NCBI RefSeq assembly: GCF_900109045.1
Contig: NZ_FNYL01000008.1
Span: 186,001 to 250,000, forward strand
Origin: Dyadobacter sp. SG02
Lineage (GTDB): Bacteria; Bacteroidota; Bacteroidia; Cytophagales; Spirosomataceae
Length of the DNA: 64,000 nucleotides
Direction of reading: 5' to 3'
In this document: positions 43,005 to 51,464 of the stretch, piece by piece
Position numbering within the stretch: position 1 is the first letter of the stretch
How the letters are laid out: every line of letters begins with the position of its first letter
Made by a program: the position numbers and the translations under genes
Notes under the pieces: model-generated
The model's database searches: none
Told to the model about the DNA's origin: nothing
The model's input: only the letters and a program-made list of their open reading frames with translations

Positions 43005-43034
43005 GTCGACAATAGTATGACGTCGGTCGACAAT
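43005..43034 (+). promoter_or_regulatory. paired direct repeats, probable LytTR operator 1
   Basis: GTCGACAAT at 43005-43013 and again at 43026-43034, two 9-bp repeats one to two helix turns apart with a 12-bp spacer, the classic geometry of LytTR-domain sites. They begin 64 bp upstream of the -7 box TATCTTTG (43069). A related pair is at 44926-44954. Confidence 0.6.
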
Positions 43035-43081
43035 GCTTTTCAAAGCCGGTATTGGCCTCCGAAATCGTTATCTTTGTTCCT

Positions 43082-44179
43082 ATGCGCCCTGTTTTCCCGG
43101 TCCTGAATAACGTTAAACACCAAAGAATTTTCCTGCACGTTCTGTTCTGGCTCGCGGTTCTGACGATCCTGACGATCATTTACGGCGCAGGCATGCCGGG
43201 CTATTGGCTCACGATCGGCATCGTGGCGCTGTTTATGCCGATCCACATCGGTTATTTCTATCTGATCGCCTACGTGATCATCCCGCGGTTTTTCGATCGC
43301 AAGAAATATGTGCAGTTCATAGTGTTATTTCTGCTGATCGTGATCGGTTCCACGCTGGCATTCCGATTGATGGAAATACTCGTAGCCGACCCGATTATTT
43401 ATAATGCGGTTAAAAAGAACGACCCGACGTTCGTCTGGCGTAAGCTGGAAGGGACATTCAAACAGCAGCTCGCAAAGCCGACCTACCTGATCAGCGCATT
43501 CGAGCAGACCAATATTTTCGTCTGGATCGCATTGTCGGTGAAGTTTTTCAAAATGTGGTTCGACAGGCGGCAGGCGGCGATGGAGGCGGAGCTCAATTTC
43601 CTGAAAGGCCAGCTGCACCCGCATTTTTTGTTCAATACCCTGAATAACCTGTATGCATTGACGCTGAAACAATCCCCGCAGTCGCCGGGTGTGGTGATGG
43701 GCCTCGCGGAGATATTGCGGTACATGCTTTATGAGGCCAATACGGAGATTGTGCAGCTGGAACGGGATATTAGTATTCTCAAAAGTTATATTGAACTTGA
43801 AAAAATACGGTACGAGGAGCGGCTGGATATTAATTTCAGTATCAACGGCTTATTGCCTCAATATCGCATTGCGCCACTGCTGATATTGCCACTCGTGGAG
43901 AATGCGTTCAAGCACGGCGCGAGCGAGCAGATCGGGCAGGCGTGGATCAACATGGATTTGCGGGTGAAGAACAATGCATTGAAATTCAAAATCTCGAACA
44001 GTAAACCCGAAACCGCCGTGCCCGACGATCGCCCGCATCACGTGAGCATAGGCCTCGCGAATGTGCGCAAGCGGCTCGAAATTCTCTATCCTTCGGCCCA
44101 TAACCTCAAAATCATGGACGAGGAAGATGTTTTTGCCGTGATCCTGGAAATTGACCTTGATAAACGTTTGGAAATCTGA
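43082..44179 (+). CDS. LytS/YehU-type sensor histidine kinase
   Basis: 365 residues from the methionine at 43082 (MRPVFPVLNNVKHQRIFLHV). Four transmembrane helices (LFWLAVLTILTIIYGAG; LTIGIVALFMPIHIGYFYLI; FIVLFLLIVIGSTLAFRLM; and one more near residue 150), then the His_kinase domain with His179 in QLHPHFLFNTLNNLYALTLK and a HATPase segment (LILPLVENAFKHGA, SIGLANVRKRLEILY). The -7 box is only 5 bp before the ATG, so the message may be nearly leaderless. Its stop overlaps the regulator's start by one base. Confidence 0.92.
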   Translation: MRPVFPVLNNVKHQRIFLHVLFWLAVLTILTIIYGAGMPGYWLTIGIVALFMPIHIGYFYLIAYVIIPRFFDRKKYVQFIVLFLLIVIGSTLAFRLMEILVADPIIYNAVKKNDPTFVWRKLEGTFKQQLAKPTYLISAFEQTNIFVWIALSVKFFKMWFDRRQAAMEAELNFLKGQLHPHFLFNTLNNLYALTLKQSPQSPGVVMGLAEILRYMLYEANTEIVQLERDISILKSYIELEKIRYEERLDINFSINGLLPQYRIAPLLILPLVENAFKHGASEQIGQAWINMDLRVKNNALKFKISNSKPETAVPDDRPHHVSIGLANVRKRLEILYPSAHNLKIMDEEDVFAVILEIDLDKRLEI

Positions 44180-44904
44180 TGATGAAGCTGAAAGCCATTC
44201 TGGTGGACGATGAGCCCCACGCGATCGAAGTACTGGACAACTATCTTGCCAATTTTGCGGAAATAGAGGTCGCCGCGCGCTGCCAGGACGCGATCCAGGC
44301 ATTTCAGGTATTGCAGCAGCAAAAGATCGACCTGATGTTCCTCGACGTGAAAATGCCCGGCCTCAAAGGTACCGACCTGCTCCGAAGCCTTAAAAATCCA
44401 CCGAAAGTAGTTTTTACCACCGCTTACCAGGACTACGCCGTCGAAGGTTTCGACCTCAATGCGGTAGATTACCTGTTGAAACCAATTCCTTTCGAACGTT
44501 TCCTGCGGGCGATGGACAAGGTTTTTACGGGTTTGAACATTACCAATCAATCCGTATCAGTGGCGCAAAAGGTTGCGCCGGCCAGCCAGGATGTTTTTCT
44601 GTATTTAAAAGTAGACCGTAAAATGGTGAAGGTGAACGTCAACGACATTTACTGGATCGAGAGCTTGCGGGATTATATCAAAGTGGTTTTGAAAGACAAG
44701 GCACTCATTTCAAAACAGAAAATCAGCCTTTTGGAAGAACTCCTGCCCGAGGACGGTTTCATCCGCATTCACCGGTCGTTCATTGTCTCCGTCGATAAGG
44801 TCGAAAGTTACCATTCCCACAAGCTGGAAATCGCCGGAAAGGAGCTGCCCATTGGCCGTAACTTCCGTAACGACTGCCAGCGCCGCTTCAAGCTCACCTT
44901 TTAA
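44179..44904 (+). CDS. LytTR-family response regulator
   Basis: 241 residues. Receiver domain with acidic pair (ILVDDEPHA) and phospho-acceptor Asp56 (MFLDVKMPGLKG), switch residues TTAYQDYAVEGFDLNAVDYL and LKPIPF, then a LytTR DNA-binding domain (INDIYWIESLRDYIKVVL-like, FIRIHRSFIVSVDKVESYH, LPIGRNFRNDC). Translationally coupled to the kinase (ATGATG overlap). Paired GTCGACAA-type repeats upstream of its own operon and of the next operon are its probable sites. Confidence 0.94.
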   Translation: MMKLKAILVDDEPHAIEVLDNYLANFAEIEVAARCQDAIQAFQVLQQQKIDLMFLDVKMPGLKGTDLLRSLKNPPKVVFTTAYQDYAVEGFDLNAVDYLLKPIPFERFLRAMDKVFTGLNITNQSVSVAQKVAPASQDVFLYLKVDRKMVKVNVNDIYWIESLRDYIKVVLKDKALISKQKISLLEELLPEDGFIRIHRSFIVSVDKVESYHSHKLEIAGKELPIGRNFRNDCQRRFKLTF

Positions 44905-44925
44905 ACGGCGCCGCAAAAGGCGTTT

Positions 44926-44954
44926 GTCGACAAAATCCGCTGTTGATCGACACT
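44926..44954 (+). promoter_or_regulatory. paired direct repeats, probable LytTR operator 2
   Basis: GTCGACAAA (44926-44934) and a second repeat ATCGACACT (44946-44954), separated by 11 bp. They begin 65 bp upstream of a -7-like box TAAACTTG (44991-44998) before the gene at 45053, the same distance as in operator 1. Confidence 0.55.
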
Positions 44955-45052
44955 CGCTTTCCCGCCCTTCTCAGCCTCGCCAAATCGGTTTAAACTTGCA
45001 CCGCCATTGAGAAATGGAATGTAATTCATTTAAATCATTTGGAATATTAGCC

Positions 45053-46519
45053 ATGTTAAAAACAAGAAGAATTCTTTGGGCAGCCTTGTCCTTTGCCCTG
45101 TTGCTGGGTAGCTGCAAGGAGGACGAAGATCCAACACCATCCAACACATTGACCGCCAAAGCAGGCGCGGACCAGAATGTAAATGCAGGCTCTGTTGTGA
45201 ACCTCGACGGTAGCGCTTCCAGCGACAGCGAGAACAAGCCTTTCGAATTCAGCTGGGCATTCAGTAAAAAACCGACGGGAAGTACTGCCAGCCTGGGCTC
45301 GGCTACTACCGCCAAACCCACTTTCACCGCCGATCTTCCGGGTGAGTACGAAGTGGAACTGACCATCAGCAATGCCAATGGACAGAGCAAAGACAAAGTC
45401 CTGATTACGGCAACCGTAATCGAACCGATCGTGATCGACGCCAACATCCGCGCCAAACTCACACTGTCCGACCGCATCAATAATCCTAATGTTCCGGATT
45501 ACGTCGTGAATGCAAACGTGACGGTAAATGCGGAGCTCGAAATCAAACCGGGCGTGGTAATCGCATTTGCACGGGATACGCGTCTGGAAATCAACGACGG
45601 TGGCGGGGTACTGCTCGCAAAAGGCGACTCGGCGAACCCGATCCGTTTCATCGGCAAGGAAACGACGAAAGGTTTCTGGTCGGGTGTGACGTTCCGCTCG
45701 TCGAGCAGCGCGAACACGCTCGAATACGTACAGGTACTGCACGCAGGTAGCAAGCCATTGTACAGCACTACCAAAGCGGGCATGGCGGTTTTGGGTAGCC
45801 AGGCAGAAGTTAATATCAAACACTGTCTCTTCGAAGCGAATGCCGGGTACGGCCTTTACATTCAGCAGGGCGCGAACCTCGCATCGTTTGAAAAGAACAA
45901 CTTCAAAGACAATACCGAAGCCGGCCTTCTGATCGGTGCGGAAAACGTGAAGAACCTCGACACGGATTCCAAATTTACTAACGGCAACGGCCGCAATGTG
46001 GTGGAGATCTTCGCCTCGGCGCTCCCCAAAAATGCAGCTTCCGAAGTGGTCTGGAAAGGTTTTAAAGACAAAAGCCCGTACCGTCTTCTGGAAAGCCTCA
46101 CTTCCGACGCCAACTGGAAACTTCTGCCGGGCGTGATTATCGAAGTAGGCCGTGCTGGCTCCATTACCATCGACGACGGTTATTTCAATGCGGTAGGTAC
46201 AGAAACCAACAAAATCATCATCCGTGGCGCCGAAAATACGGCTGCTTACTGGAAAGGAATGATTTGCTTCTCGACCAGCGACCAGAACGTGATCGAAAAT
46301 GCGGAAGTATCAGGCGGCGGTAACATTGCGATCGTGTCGGGCAAGAAGGCCAACATCGCGGTCTACGGCGGACAGTCGCGCATGACAATCCGCAAATCGG
46401 TGATCTCCAACAGCGGGGGCTACGGCATCTTCGTCAACTACCAGGGCACCATTAATGGCGACGTTGAAACTGTCAACACATTCAAAGACAATGCACAGGC
46501 GAAGCTCCTGAAAGAGTAG
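45053..46519 (+). CDS. lipoprotein with PKD-like domain and right-handed beta helix
   Basis: 488 residues from the methionine at 45053; lipobox in WAALSFALLLGSCKEDEDP. A PKD/cadherin-like domain follows (LTAKAGADQNVNAGSVVNLD, to about residue 110), then a parallel beta-helix region (VVIAFARDTRLEINDGGGVL, GFWSGVTFRSSSSANTLEYV, KHCLFEANAGYGLYIQQGAN) of the kind found in pectate-lyase-like and adhesin folds. No catalytic residues are evident. First gene of a four-gene operon downstream of the LytTR regulator. Confidence 0.85.
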   Translation: MLKTRRILWAALSFALLLGSCKEDEDPTPSNTLTAKAGADQNVNAGSVVNLDGSASSDSENKPFEFSWAFSKKPTGSTASLGSATTAKPTFTADLPGEYEVELTISNANGQSKDKVLITATVIEPIVIDANIRAKLTLSDRINNPNVPDYVVNANVTVNAELEIKPGVVIAFARDTRLEINDGGGVLLAKGDSANPIRFIGKETTKGFWSGVTFRSSSSANTLEYVQVLHAGSKPLYSTTKAGMAVLGSQAEVNIKHCLFEANAGYGLYIQQGANLASFEKNNFKDNTEAGLLIGAENVKNLDTDSKFTNGNGRNVVEIFASALPKNAASEVVWKGFKDKSPYRLLESLTSDANWKLLPGVIIEVGRAGSITIDDGYFNAVGTETNKIIIRGAENTAAYWKGMICFSTSDQNVIENAEVSGGGNIAIVSGKKANIAVYGGQSRMTIRKSVISNSGGYGIFVNYQGTINGDVETVNTFKDNAQAKLLKE

Positions 46520-46532
46520 GGTTTTTGAAGCC

Positions 46533-46865
46533 ATGAAAATCACTGCACATTATATGCTGGCGGCGCTATTGGTCGCCGCCGGCATGCAAGGTCGGGCCGC
46601 AAGCAAAACCACCCGCACGGCGCGTCAGCCGTTTCCTGAAAAGGGCTTTTGGGTGACGGAAACTGCTCCGGATAAAAAATCGACGATCGTCAGGTATTAT
46701 GCTCATAGCAACCACCTAGTGTCGGAGACGACGGAGCCCGGGGTACTCGACATCAGGAAGCTTTCCGTACGAAAGTACCTCAATGAAAAACTCCGCAAAG
46801 AGCTGGAAAGGGACACGACAGGTCAGTCGGCTCTCAGGCTCTATGAATTGAATCAAGAACAATAA
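46533..46865 (+). CDS. small secreted protein of unknown function
   Basis: 110 residues. Signal peptide (MKITAHYMLAALLVAAGMQG, cleavage near GRAAS), then a basic, proline-containing segment and a C-terminal charged helix (RKYLNEKLRKELERDTTGQS). It fits between the beta-helix lipoprotein (13 bp upstream) and the next lipoprotein (14 bp downstream). No family recognised. Confidence 0.75.
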   Translation: MKITAHYMLAALLVAAGMQGRAASKTTRTARQPFPEKGFWVTETAPDKKSTIVRYYAHSNHLVSETTEPGVLDIRKLSVRKYLNEKLRKELERDTTGQSALRLYELNQEQ

Positions 46866-46879
46866 ATCTAAAATTTGCC

Positions 46880-47704
46880 ATGAAAAATAAAATTGCACCC
46901 TCACTGGTCATTAGCAGATTCACCAAATCGGCATTGGCCCTGGCCGTTCTGGCCATGTCCTTCACTGCCTGCAAGGACGACGACAATCCGAACCCCGACG
47001 GCGGCAACAACGGCGGTACCGAAAAGGCTTTCATTCCGACTAAAGACAAGAGCTATACTTACAAAATCACCGATTCGGACGGCTCTACCGGCGATATGCT
47101 CACCAAAATCGTGAGTACCAAAGACTCAGCCGGAATGGATGTGCATACCATCAGTAATTTCATCAGGGAAAATGAAGAGGAGCGGACTTTCATGTCCAAA
47201 GCCTATGCAAAAGGGGGCACAACGACCAACGAGTTACCTTACCCGGTAGCGATGAAAGAGCTGGTTAACGAGATTAACGACGTCGCTTACATTTCGGATT
47301 TGAAAATCACAGGCTTCCCGCAATACCAGTTTCTGGAAAATAACGGTAAGGTCAACAGCGCGCTCACATTCAAAGGTGATCCGATCAAAGTGTTGATGGA
47401 ACTGGAAATTCCGGTTGGGGAGGAAGGCTCGGTGATCGGCAAGCTCGAAGCGCGCATGACGCATAAGAATGGAAAAGCGGTAGCCGAAGAATCCATCACT
47501 ACACCGGCCGGGGAATTCAAATGCACCAAATGGGAATATTCGTACGAGGTTTACACCAAGTTCGAAACCGAGGTGACGGAGCCGGAAATTACAACGGAGC
47601 TGGTTAATGTAACGGTCTGGACGGCGCCGGGCGTGGGGATCGTGAAGTCGATCGAAAAGGGAGAAGAGAATACTTCCACCACCGAGTTGCGTAAGGTCGA
47701 GTAG
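46880..47704 (+). CDS. lipoprotein of unknown function, operon gene 3
   Basis: 274 residues. Signal with lipobox (LALAVLAMSFTACKDDDNP) and an Asn/Gly/Asp-rich linker after the cysteine, typical of surface-exported Bacteroidota lipoproteins. The mature part is beta-rich (YTYKITDSDGSTGDM, TTPAGEFKCTKWEYSYEVY, NVTVWTAPGVGIVKSIEKGE), and the last block resembles DUF3108/TapB-like lipoproteins that carry a 'PAG.F....' and 'vG.vk' signature. Function not assigned. Confidence 0.8.
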   Translation: MKNKIAPSLVISRFTKSALALAVLAMSFTACKDDDNPNPDGGNNGGTEKAFIPTKDKSYTYKITDSDGSTGDMLTKIVSTKDSAGMDVHTISNFIRENEEERTFMSKAYAKGGTTTNELPYPVAMKELVNEINDVAYISDLKITGFPQYQFLENNGKVNSALTFKGDPIKVLMELEIPVGEEGSVIGKLEARMTHKNGKAVAEESITTPAGEFKCTKWEYSYEVYTKFETEVTEPEITTELVNVTVWTAPGVGIVKSIEKGEENTSTTELRKVE

Positions 47705-47711
47705 GCTGGAT

Positions 47712-48467
47712 ATGAAAAAATGGGTTTTAATGCTGCAATGGGCCCTGATAATAGGGGCCATTGCAGCCTGCACCACCGACGACGAGCCGGGCGTAGGCTC
47801 GCAGGGTTCGAAAGAGGGGTATGCCACCGGAAAGGTCATCGACACGAAGGGTAACCCCATCAAGGGTGTGGAAGTTGTGATCGATAATACAATGATCCAC
47901 GCGTCGTACTCCCTCGGGAATACCGATGCGAATGGCAATTACGAAATCCAGCTCCCCAAAGTAGGCACATTTATGGCCTCGGCCCAGATCGTGAAGCAGT
48001 ACAATGGCCGTCGCTATGAGCTGGACCTGGCCCCGGATGTTTTCGAAGCATTCAGCATTGACGGCGCCGTGCGGAACTTCGAGTGGAAGCTCACGGGCGA
48101 GCGTCCGGAAGGCGAGGGTTATTTCGGAGCGACGATCGGCCTGAACAAGTCACTGTACAGCAGCATTTTCGATGAAGAAAATATTGAATTCACACTCACA
48201 CCCGTTGGCAACCTCATCGACGGTTCCAAAGGCTCGGTGTTGAAAATGAAGTCAGGAAAACCCTATTCGAAAAATTATGGCTACCTGGTAGATATTCCCC
48301 TGGGCCGGTACGAAATGACTGCCTATTACAACGGGGAAAACGGCAAATCGCCGCTTAAACTGCGCAACCACTTTTCGGAAGACGAGTATGAGAACACGCT
48401 GGTGATCGATTTCGAACCCAGCACAATGTGGGGCCGGAATTCCTTTTACATCAGTTATGTGGAATAG
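47712..48467 (+). CDS. lipoprotein with carboxypeptidase-regulatory-like domain
   Basis: 251 residues. Lipobox in QWALIIGAIAACTTDDEPG. A transthyretin-like fold follows (GYATGKVIDTKGNPIKGVEV, SLGNTDANGNYEIQLPKVG, residues 38-100), and the rest is beta-rich, ending in NSFYISYVE. It probably stabilises or displays the other operon products at the cell surface. Last gene before the terminator at 48525. Confidence 0.85.
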   Translation: MKKWVLMLQWALIIGAIAACTTDDEPGVGSQGSKEGYATGKVIDTKGNPIKGVEVVIDNTMIHASYSLGNTDANGNYEIQLPKVGTFMASAQIVKQYNGRRYELDLAPDVFEAFSIDGAVRNFEWKLTGERPEGEGYFGATIGLNKSLYSSIFDEENIEFTLTPVGNLIDGSKGSVLKMKSGKPYSKNYGYLVDIPLGRYEMTAYYNGENGKSPLKLRNHFSEDEYENTLVIDFEPSTMWGRNSFYISYVE

Positions 48468-48524
48468 ACTGATACGCAGTATCCAACAAAGAAAACAATA
48501 GAGAAATAGGATGGATAATTTGAG

Positions 48525-48557
48525 ACTAGCCAGATCTTCAAGACCTGGCTAGTTTTG
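48525..48557. terminator. terminator between the lipoprotein operon and the AhpD-like gene
   Basis: ACTAGCCAG (48525-48533) and CTGGCTAGT (48545-48553), 9 bp perfect, followed by TTTG; lies between converging genes. Confidence 0.75.
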
Positions 48558-48559
48558 TT

Positions 48560-49150
48560 TTATACCAAAACAGAAAAGCTCTTGAAGATCGCTCCGAGCC
48601 TAACTGCATCGAATATACGTGCCTGCGTACCGCCGTGGTTCAGTACCGATTGCTCGTGTGAAGTGACGCACATTTCGCAACCGTTCAATGCGGATATCAC
48701 AAGGCTCAATAGCTCGAAGAATTCCTTGCCCAGCACCGGGTTCACCATAATGCTCATTTTGATGCCCGCAGGCGCATTATCGTAAAACTCCTTGTGCATG
48801 AAGTGGCGGAAACGGTAGAATACGTTGTTCGCATTCATGAGTGAAACACAGGCTGTTACTTCCGCGATTTCCTTCTCGTCCGCTCCTTCCTGCGTAGCCA
48901 GTTCTTCCAACGCAGCGATCAACGCCGCGTTCTTTTCATTCACCGCCACCGACAATGCGAGCAGCAATGCTTCCTTGCGGTTCAATGTCTGTGATTTCAA
49001 AACATTACCTACATTGATTTTCAGGTCTTTGAGGTAACGATGGTCAAGTGCCGCGAGCTTGTTGATGAGCACGCTTTCGAATTCCGCAGGTAAATTGACC
49101 TCTTTATACAGGGACTCTTTCGTGTTCCCTGTGGCTGCAAATGGATACAT
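48560..49150 (-). CDS. carboxymuconolactone-decarboxylase / AhpD-like protein
   Basis: 196 residues from the methionine at 49150; the longer start at 49207 lies in the terminator of the upstream gene. The redox motif is complete: ALNGCEMCVTSHEQSVLNHG, with Cys-x-x-Cys and the His three residues on, as in AhpD alkylhydroperoxidases. The rest is an all-helical repeat of the family. The gene immediately upstream encodes a peroxiredoxin, and in other bacteria AhpD-type proteins reduce such partners, so it may serve as the electron donor (inference). Confidence 0.9.
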   Translation of the reverse strand: MYPFAATGNTKESLYKEVNLPAEFESVLINKLAALDHRYLKDLKINVGNVLKSQTLNRKEALLLALSVAVNEKNAALIAALEELATQEGADEKEIAEVTACVSLMNANNVFYRFRHFMHKEFYDNAPAGIKMSIMVNPVLGKEFFELLSLVISALNGCEMCVTSHEQSVLNHGGTQARIFDAVRLGAIFKSFSVLV

Positions 49151-49195
49151 GTTCGTTTGAATTTTGAGCGGGAAGGTTTTCCCGTGGATAGAAAA

Positions 49196-49247
49196 AAAGC
49201 AGTTCACAGAACCGGCGTGCGAATGACTGACCGCTGTGAACTGCTTT
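49196..49247 (-). terminator. terminator of the peroxiredoxin gene
   Basis: Arms 49196-49209 and 49234-49247 (AAAGCAGTTCACAG / CTGTGAACTGCTTT), 14 bp perfect; on the minus strand the stem is followed by a run of seven T. It may be leaky and allow read-through into the AhpD-like gene. Confidence 0.85.
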
Positions 49248-49255
49248 GGAATGGT

Positions 49256-49807
49256 TTAGGCAAGTGTAGCCTCGCCTTTTTGCCAGTTGCAAGGGCAAAG
49301 CTCGTCGGTTTGCAATGCATCGAGTACACGCAATACCTCAGATACGTTACGGCCTACTGAAAGGTCGTTAACGCTTACCCAACGGATGATACCTTGTGGA
49401 TCCACGATGTAAGTCACGCGGTAAGCGATTTTCTCGTTCGCTTCGAGGATACCCAGTTCTTCTGCCAATGATTTCGAAGTGTCGGCCAGCATCGGGAATT
49501 GCAGGTCGCGCAGGTCGTCGTGGTTTTTGCGCCATGCCAGGTGCACGTACTCGCTGTCGGTAGAAGCACCGATCAGGATCGTGTCGCGGTCAGCGAAGTC
49601 TGCAGTGTGTTTGTTGAATTCTGCAATCTCGGTAGGGCACACAAAAGTGAAGTCTTTTGGCCACCAGAACATTACCATCCATTTCTCAGCGTTTTTGTGG
49701 TCTTCTGAGGTAATATCGTAGAATTCGTTGCCTTTATCAAGCGATACTACGGATGTTTTTTTGAATTCCGGGAAAACCGATCCTACTGATAACAGTCTAT
49801 TAGCCAT
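49256..49807 (-). CDS. peroxiredoxin (AhpC/Prx family)
   Basis: 183 residues, cytoplasmic thiol peroxidase. Peroxidatic Cys57 sits in KDFTFVCPTEIAEF, with the usual Pro-x-x-x-Thr-x-x-Cys setting and later catalytic Arg in YRVTYIVDPQG. Two C-terminal cysteines occur in DELCPCNWQKG (171 and 173), one serving as resolving Cys. Detoxifies H2O2, organic peroxides and peroxynitrite. Has a consensus promoter. The AhpD-like gene downstream is the likely reductase partner. Confidence 0.94.
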   Translation of the reverse strand: MANRLLSVGSVFPEFKKTSVVSLDKGNEFYDITSEDHKNAEKWMVMFWWPKDFTFVCPTEIAEFNKHTADFADRDTILIGASTDSEYVHLAWRKNHDDLRDLQFPMLADTSKSLAEELGILEANEKIAYRVTYIVDPQGIIRWVSVNDLSVGRNVSEVLRVLDALQTDELCPCNWQKGEATLA

Positions 49808-49846
49808 GATTGCTCGTTTGTTTATAAATTGTATTTTTTGGTGTTA

Positions 49847-49877
49847 CAAAACTACGAACGATGAGTACATGGGTCAA
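49847..49877 (-). promoter_or_regulatory. promoter of the peroxiredoxin gene
   Basis: Minus strand: TTG (plus 49875-49877), exactly 20 nt, perfect TAGTTTTG (plus 49847-49854). It is the cleanest consensus promoter in the window. Confidence 0.7.
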
Positions 49878-50023
49878 ACCCTAACCTGGTATTATGCCAG
49901 GAAAGAGTTGATTTAATCAAATGAATTTAGTTTTATTTATAGGAACGGAGTTATTATAAATGGCATTTATATTGCCATCAATTTTTGCAATATAATTATA
50001 CTAATAATAACTGTAATTATAAA

Positions 50024-51331
50024 TTATTTATCGGGCATCACACCGAGCACAGTTTCGAGCGACATCCCGCGTGAGCCTTTGATGAGGAAATATGTATTTT
50101 CCTGCGGGTTATCCATAATCCAGTTGTGCAGGGAGAATTTATCGGGAAAATAGTAAGCCTTGGGTAATGCGGGCAGCGCATGTTGCATGAGTTTGCCTGC
50201 AAGTATTACGACGTCGAACTTCTCACCGGCAATCTGTTTTCCCAAAGCCAAATGTTCCTCCGGCGCCGCATCGCCCAACTCGAACATATCACCGAGAATA
50301 AGGATCTTCCGCGGCGCTTCCATTCTGCCAAAATTTGCCACAGCCGCCGCCATCGACGATGGGTTGGCATTATAAGCATCCATAATCACCGTATTCGAGC
50401 CTTTTTTGACGATTTGGGAACGGTTGTTATCTGGCTCGTACGTCGCAACGGCCTCGTATGCATCCGCATCTTCCACACCGAAATGCTTTCCTACCGCCAG
50501 CGCGGCGCAAATGTTGTCGAAATTGTACCTTCCGGGTAAATGGGAGGTTACAGTCTTGCCGCCGTTGCTGAAAACGACGTTCGGGTTTTCCTCCACCAGT
50601 GTGGGGTTCACCGGACTGTTCTCGGAGCAATAGAATACGATCTCGCCAAATGCCCGGCGCTTGCTCACCATGTCCATGATCACATCCTGCGTGGTGTTTA
50701 CAAATACGGTTCCCTTTTTCTTGGAAAGGTAGTCGAACAGCTCTCCCTTGCCTTTGATAATGCCCGCTACCCCGCCGAAGCCCTCCAGGTGCGCCTTGCC
50801 GATGTTGGTAATGAGTCCGTGCGTAGGCTGCGCGATGCTGGCGAGCAGTGCGATTTCCTGCTGATGGTTGGCGCCCATTTCAACGACGGCCATTTCGTGC
50901 CTGGCCGGGTCGATACTAAGGATCGTGAGCGGTACGCCGATGTGGTTGTTGAGGTTCCCGCGTGTGGCGTACGTGTTGAACTTCATCGAAAGTACCTTCG
51001 CGATCAGCTCTTTGGTGGTGGTTTTGCCGTTGGAACCGGTCAATGCGACCACGGGGATTTCCAATGTTTTACGATGATGCCGTGCCAGGTCCTGCAATGC
51101 GGTAAGGCCGTCGGCGAAGAGGAGAAACCGGTCGCCGGTCACCACGTCCGGGTCGTCGACTACGGCATAGGCCGCACCTTTTTCCAATGCTTCCGCCGCA
51201 TATTGGTTACCGTCGAATTTGTCGCCCTTCAATGCGAAGAAAATGCAGCCGTCGGTGATCTGGCGGGTGTCGGTGGAAACTTTGGCGCCCTTGCGGAATA
51301 TATCGTAAAGCGTTTCTATGGAAGTATACAT
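50024..51331 (-). CDS. murF: UDP-N-acetylmuramoyl-tripeptide--D-alanyl-D-alanine ligase
   Basis: Cytoplasmic ATP-dependent ligase that adds D-Ala-D-Ala to UDP-MurNAc-tripeptide, the last soluble step of peptidoglycan precursor synthesis. 435 residues. Visible: the N-terminal domain that recognises the substrate (KGAKVSTDTRQITDGCIFFA), ATP loop VVALTGSNGKTTTKELIAKV, NLNNHIGVPLTIL, and the C-terminal domain with YNANPSSMAAAVANFG and ILGDMFELGDAAPEEH. It stands alone rather than in a dcw cluster, which is common in Bacteroidota. Confidence 0.97.
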   Translation of the reverse strand: MYTSIETLYDIFRKGAKVSTDTRQITDGCIFFALKGDKFDGNQYAAEALEKGAAYAVVDDPDVVTGDRFLLFADGLTALQDLARHHRKTLEIPVVALTGSNGKTTTKELIAKVLSMKFNTYATRGNLNNHIGVPLTILSIDPARHEMAVVEMGANHQQEIALLASIAQPTHGLITNIGKAHLEGFGGVAGIIKGKGELFDYLSKKKGTVFVNTTQDVIMDMVSKRRAFGEIVFYCSENSPVNPTLVEENPNVVFSNGGKTVTSHLPGRYNFDNICAALAVGKHFGVEDADAYEAVATYEPDNNRSQIVKKGSNTVIMDAYNANPSSMAAAVANFGRMEAPRKILILGDMFELGDAAPEEHLALGKQIAGEKFDVVILAGKLMQHALPALPKAYYFPDKFSLHNWIMDNPQENTYFLIKGSRGMSLETVLGVMPDK

Positions 51332-51464
51332 GAATTGACAGATCGTTATAAAGTAATGCAGGCTTATTTCGTTAGGTTTAGGACGAACTAGCCCATACGG
51401 AGTCCGGACTCAATCCGCGCGGTAGACGCGAAAACATACAAAACTAATAGATTATTCCTCAACG

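Larger units (their letters stand above)
42781..43081. other. 301-bp divergent region between ahcY and the LytS-type kinase
   Basis: Holds the ahcY promoter (42816-42823), a paired LytTR-type site (43005-43034) and the kinase promoter box TATCTTTG (43069-43076). Nothing else is recognised. Confidence 0.6.
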
